DNA from: Varanus komodoensis
Taxonomy: Eukaryota > Chordata > Lepidosauria > Squamata > Varanidae
Direction of reading: 5' to 3'
DNA: 64,000 bases
Assembly: GCF_004798865.1 (NCBI RefSeq)
Contig: NW_025335269.1
Coordinates: forward strand, 14,869,459 to 14,933,458
The notes under the pieces were generated by a model. The model saw only the letters and a program-made list of their open reading frames with translations, did no database searches and was not told the DNA's origin. How positions within the stretch are numbered: the first letter of the stretch is position 1; every line of letters begins with the position of its first letter. This document shows, in pieces, positions 59,402 to 64,000 of the stretch. The translations under genes and the position numbers were made by a program.

Positions 59402-61553
59402 TGCATATCACCCATGGGCTGACTGGGGCTAAGATCATGAGCTTCTTGTTGCAAAATTTAGGCTTAAATTGAAGAAAGTAGGGAAAAGCACTAGGCCACT
59501 CAAGTATGACCTAAATCATATCCCTGATAATATACAGTAGAGGTGACAAATAGATTTAAGGAATTAGATCTGATAGAGTGCCCGAAGAACTATGGATGGA
59601 GGTTCGCAACATTGTACAAGAGGTAGCAACTAAAACCATCCCAAAGAAAAAGAAATGCAAGAAAGCAAAATGGCTGTCTGAGGAAGCTTTTCAAATAGCT
59701 GAGGAAAGAAGGGAAGCAAAAGGCAAGGAGAAAGAGAAAGATACACCCAATTGAATGCAAAATTCCAGAGAATAGCTAGAAGAGATAAGAATGCCTTCTT
59801 CAATGAACAGTGCAAAGAAATAGAAGAAAACAATAGAATAGGGAGGACCAGAGATCTCTCCAAGAAAATTGGAGATATGAAGGGAATGTTTCATGCAAAG
59901 ATGGACATGATGAAGGACCAAAATGGCAGGGACCTAACAGAGGCAGAAGAGATTAAGAAGAGGTGGCAAGATTATACAGAAGAACTATACAAGGAAAAGC
60001 TTAACGTCCCTTATAACCACAATGGGGTGGTCACTAATCTCGAGCCAGACATCCTGGAATGTGAAGTCAAATGAGCCTTAGGAAGTCTGAACAACAACAA
60101 AGCTAGTGGAGGTGACGGTATTGCAGCTGAGCTATTCAAAATCTTAAAAGACGATGCAGTAAAAGTGCTACACTCAATTTGCCAGCAAACTTGGAAAACA
60201 CAACAGTGGCCACAGGATTGGAAACAGTCAGTTTACATTCCAATTCCAAAGAAGGACAATGCCAAAGAATGTTCAAACTACCGCACCATTGCACTCATTT
60301 CACATGCTAGCAAAGTGATGCTCAAAATCCTACAAGCTAGGTTCCAGCAGTATGTGGACCGAGAATGACCAGAAGTACAGGCAGGATTTCAAAGAGGCAG
60401 AGGAACTAGAGATCAAATTGCCAACATATGCTGGATCATGGAGAAAACTAGGGAGTTCCAGAAAAACATCTGCTTCTGTTTCATTGACTATGCTAAAGCC
60501 TTTGATCGTGTGGATCACAACAAATTGTGGCAAGTTCTTAAAGAGATGGGAGTATCAGACCATCTTATTTGTCTCTTGAGAAACCTATATACAGGTCAAG
60601 AAGCAACAGTGAGAACTGGACACGGAACCACTGATTGGTTCAAATTGAGAAAGGAGTTTGGCAAGGCTGTATACTGTCGCCCTGCCTATTTAACTTATAT
60701 GTAGAGCGCATCATGAGAAAGGTGGGGCTAGATGAATCATAAGCTGGAATTAAGATTGCTGGGAGAAATATCAGCAACTTCAAATATGCAGATGATATCA
60801 CTCTAATGGCAGAAAGTGAAGAGGAACTAAAGAGCATCTTGATGCGGGTGAAGGAGAGTTCAAAAGTTGGCTTGAAACTCAGCATTAAGAAAACTAAGAT
60901 CATGGCATCCTGTCCTATCACTTCCTGGCAAATAGATGGGGAAGAAATGGAGGTAGTGACAGATTTTATTTTCCTGGGCTCCAAGATCACCACAGACGGG
61001 GATTGCAGCCAAGAAAGATGCTTGCTCCTTGGAAAGAAAGCTATGACAAATCTAGACAGCATACTAAAAAGCAGAGACATCACCCTGCCAACAAAAGTGT
61101 GTATAATCAAGGCTATGGTTTTCCCAGTTGCAATGTATGGTTGTGAAAGCTGGACCATAAGGAAGGCTGAGTGCCGAAGAACTGAGGCCTTTGAATTGTG
61201 GTGCTGGGGAAGACTCCTGAGAGTCCCTTGAACTGCAAGGAGATCAAACCAGTCAGTCCTAGAGGAGATCAACCCTGACTGCTCTTTAGAAGGCCAGAAA
61301 CTGAAGATGAAACTCAAATACCTTGGCCACCTAATGAGAAGGAAGAACTCACTGGAGAAGAGCCTAATGCTGGGAACAATCGATGGTAAAAGGAGGGGAC
61401 GGCAGAGGATGAGGTGGCTAGATGGAGTCACTGAAGCAGTCGGCGAGAGCTTAAGTGGACTCCGGGGGATGGTGGAGGACAGAAAGGCCTGAAGGAATGT
61501 TGTCCATGGGGTTGTGATGGGTTGGACACAACTTCACGACTAACAACAACAAT
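59402..61553 (+). repeat. BovB (RTE) LINE, about 2.15 kb, 5'-truncated
   Basis: The copy begins in the endonuclease end region (GGGCTAAGATCATGAGCTTC) and runs through the whole reverse transcriptase to the BovB 3' end (GACACAACTTCACGACTAAC then AACAACAA). Visible blocks in order are AKWLSEEAFQIAEERREAKG, RDLSKKIGDMKGMFHAKM, GGDGIAAELFKILKDDAVKV, FCFIDYAKAFDRVDHNKLW, the catalytic YADD (60785-60796), MYGCESWTI and RQRMRWLDG. Several stops and frame changes split the ORF into at least five open pieces, so it is dead. This is the best lineage marker in the window. Confidence 0.95.
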
Positions 61554-63741
61554 ACCCACAGATTCTGTCATCAGCTTTTATTATCCCTAGCCACACATCT
61601 GTGCAAAAACAGTTAGAAATCAAATTACAAATACATCTCTCCCATTTTTGGATTCACATGTGAAATTAATTGGCAACAGCACAATAATAAAGCAAACAAT
61701 AACAATACTGCTATTTATTCAGCGTTTTCCCTCAAATAGCTGAAGCATTTAATATACAGTAGCCCAGTAATCCTTCCAACAAGTCTGAAAGTTGCTGTAT
61801 TATTTCTGTATATCCAGTGGAAATACTCCAAAGTTCAGAGAGTGGTCATGATGATGAATGTCTTTTGGGTGGTTGCCCCAGCTGTAGAATGTTCTCCCTG
61901 GGGAAGCTTGCCTGGAATCCACACTGCTGTACTTTCAGTGTAAGGCTAAGGCAGTTTTCTTCTTGCAGATCTTTCAAAATGGCATTGATGAAGGATTCAG
62001 CAATCTCTATTGTTTTACCATACTGATATTTATTTGTGCATGGGTGTTTACAATTTATCATACAACATTTTTCTGGTATTATTGTTTTAATAGACTTTGT
62101 ATGATGCCCAGATAATTTTTTTTTTAGGCATCTAATGCATGTAAATAAATGTAAATTTAAAAATTAGATCCTGCCTCAAAGTACTTACTCATAGCAGGCT
62201 TCCCAGTGTAGCTACCTGCAAGCCTCTGAACTCAGAGGATTATGAGTTGAGCATGAGAGACGCATAGAGGTAAGGGTTGCCTGCATGTTTCTCCCACCCT
62301 CCAAAGACACAGGCACACAAGTTCAGCTGCCTGTCTCTTTTGCTCCTGCTCATGGGGAGGAAGGGGCTGAGGACTCTCTGGGCTTTCTCATATCCTGCAG
62401 AGCTCCATTCCTCTCTACCCCCAGTGTGTGTCTCCCCAGGCTTGAGACTGCAGAACTGCAGCTGGTGTGGAAAGACCAATGTTGGCAGGTAGTGCACTCA
62501 GAGGATGGAATCCCAGCTCTGCATTTCTGAAGTCGGAGCTCAAACCCTAACCTACCCTATGGTCATCTGAACAGCATCTAGCTGCCATAGAATTGCACCA
62601 GTTGGAATATGATGACTTGAGGCATTCATCTGCCTGGAGAAAATGCCACTGCTAGATTAGTCTGGCATCCTATGGTTGCATAATCAGACCATGGGAAACA
62701 GTGACAAAAAAACCCGAAGAATAGGACAGCTGAAAGCTTTAATGCTACCCAACAGTCTAATTTTCTGGATTATATAATATCTTTTAAATCTTTTATGTAA
62801 TCAGGATAGGGATTATGTTCATGTGAGTGAGTGTGAGCATCATTCATTCTATCCCTGGGGTGGAAAGAATGATACTTGCAGCCCTTATTCTGATAGCCAT
62901 GCATTTTCAGTACACATAACATCTTCAGGTAAGAGCAGGGTTACATGACATGCCCTATTTAACTATTACCAGGGATAAGGAAGAATTTTTTTTACTTTTC
63001 CTTTCAATGTGAAGTCACCAAATTTTACACATTCCGCCAAACCTATGTGTACAAAAATTCTCTTATGCTCTGAAATTCATACTTCTCCAAATCAAGTTAT
63101 TTGATTAAAAATGTATATATTCTGGCAAATGTACACAAAAAGCATATTTAGGCAACATTCTGTTGAAATAGGCATATTCAGAGAAATGTGCACAAAAATG
63201 CATACAAATGTGGAGTGTTTTACTGAAATCTAAAATTGACTTGATACAGAAAATATTGTGTCTCATAGTTAATACTGTGCATAAATTTGTTAATCCTTAC
63301 TTCAATTGACATAATTTGCATGTGGCTCTTTTACTACAGAGCAGGAAGGAACGTGCTATGAAATCTGCTTGCACAAAGTATAGTGATGTCTTCTAGTTTA
63401 GAACAATGCAGACAATTTATTCTTGTGGATATGTTTGCTTATTATTGCTTCAACCTTCACAGTCATATTAACCAAAATTGTACGGATGCATGGACACAAA
63501 CTCTATAAAAAGGGAAAATTAAGACAAGATCCACTATCTAAATGAACTGCCTGAGCATCCTTTAGATATCAGAGAAAATATACCTAAACAGTAAAACGAG
63601 AACTAAAACAATATATATTTGATTTTAAAATACAATGAATGCCACCAATATATTTAAATCATCAAATTAAGCTCTCACAACTATACAAATTATACATACA
63701 AATTATTCATATGCTTGGAGAATAAGGCTATTACCTTTAGT
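61554..63741. other. Intergenic DNA, no feature recognised
   Basis: AT-rich, particularly 63000-63300. No repeat assigned. Confidence 0.5.
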
Positions 63742-63897
63742 ATCAGAGGCCGCGTGCTACTCAACTACCAGTTGCTGGGGGAGCTATTGCTCTCATGCCC
63801 TGCCTGTGGACCTCCCACAGCTGTCTACTGTGGGACCAGAATGATGGATTAAATGGACCCTTCATCTGATCCAGCAGGGCTCTTATGTTATGTTTTT
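63742..63897 (+). repeat. CR1-like LINE 3' end
   Basis: GGGAGCTATTGCTCTCATGC, CTGCCTGTGGACCTCCCACA, TGGATTAAATGGACCC and GATCCAGCAGGGCTCTTATG then TTATG match a reptile CR1-like 3' UTR that ends in a short TTATG repeat. Confidence 0.7.
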
Positions 63898-64000
63898 ATG
63901 GTAAAGGAAATGACTCCCTGAAACATTCATAAAAGGAAGTCCAATTCCCACAGTTCACCCACCTCAGCTGTTTCCGTCTTTCAACAAATTCCAGATCTTT
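63898..64000. other. Window edge, no feature recognised
   Basis: Nothing identified. Confidence 0.5.

Noticed and set aside
60640-61431. A 263-codon minus-strand frame
   Set aside because: It is antisense to the BovB reverse transcriptase, whose motifs lie on the plus strand.
40086-64000. Exons of a neighbouring gene such as SEPTIN7
   Set aside because: No septin GTPase motif or other host domain is visible. Only repeats and short unsupported frames are present.
1-64000. tRNA, rRNA or CRISPR features
   Set aside because: The tRNA-like boxes found belong to SINE copies with LINE-like or repeat tails. No regular spaced repeat array exists.

Overview
The window looks like nuclear DNA from a squamate reptile, probably a lizard. 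It has one vertebrate gene exon in about 64 kb. The rest is AT-rich non-coding DNA with a reptile-type repeat mix: BovB/RTE, CR1, L2 and L1 LINEs, tRNA-derived SINEs, hAT and Tc1/mariner-type MITEs, and many copies of a short palindromic element. The largest BovB copy (about 2.15 kb) points to squamates in particular. The species call is inference. No bacterial, plasmid or CRISPR signal was seen.

The one gene I recognise is EEPD1, on the minus strand. Its first coding exon (38100-38950) encodes 283 complete codons. These are a Met-Gly-Gly-Asn-Leu-Gly-Cys start (likely lipid anchor), two ComEA-like helix-hairpin-helix DNA-binding repeats, a Ser/Pro-rich linker, and the first strand of the endonuclease/exonuclease/phosphatase fold. 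A good splice donor follows. About 150 bp of probable 5' UTR and a strong splice acceptor lie upstream. A CpG island (about 39255-40085) then probably holds the promoter and the non-coding first exon. Positions 1-38099 are therefore read as the large intron after this exon. Positions from about 40.1 kb to the end are upstream intergenic DNA. In human the neighbour on that side is SEPTIN7, and I see no exon of it here.

Intron side (1-38 kb): CR1 and L2 fragments at 2.5-4.9 kb; a hAT MITE with perfect 8-bp target duplications at 10.6 kb; a BovB 3' end at 14.4 kb; a long inverted repeat at 18.3-19.2 kb; a Tc1/mariner-type MITE at 21.6 kb; CR1 fragments in opposite directions around a foldback at 22.1-23.0 kb; an L1 fragment invaded by an L2 at 29.2-30.2 kb; an L2 reverse-transcriptase fragment at 33.5 kb; and tRNA-type SINEs at 27.9, 35.3 and 37.6 kb.

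Upstream side (40-64 kb): a 1.25-kb hAT element at 44.2-45.5 kb with exact 8-bp target duplications. A BovB 3' end with its own 10-bp duplications is nested inside it, and it also carries an unidentified promoter-plus-exon-like module. Further on are a second, longer Tc1/mariner-type MITE with a GC-rich interior (51.9-52.6 kb), an L2 3' end (56.7 kb), a 100-N assembly gap (58.1 kb) and the large BovB copy (59.4-61.6 kb).

The items most worth following up are the exon-like module inside the hAT, the start-stop micro-uORF in frame with EEPD1, the GC-rich MITE interiors and several strong inverted repeats. Work was by eye. Repeat family names are from memory of conserved motifs, and boundaries without a stated target duplication are approximate.
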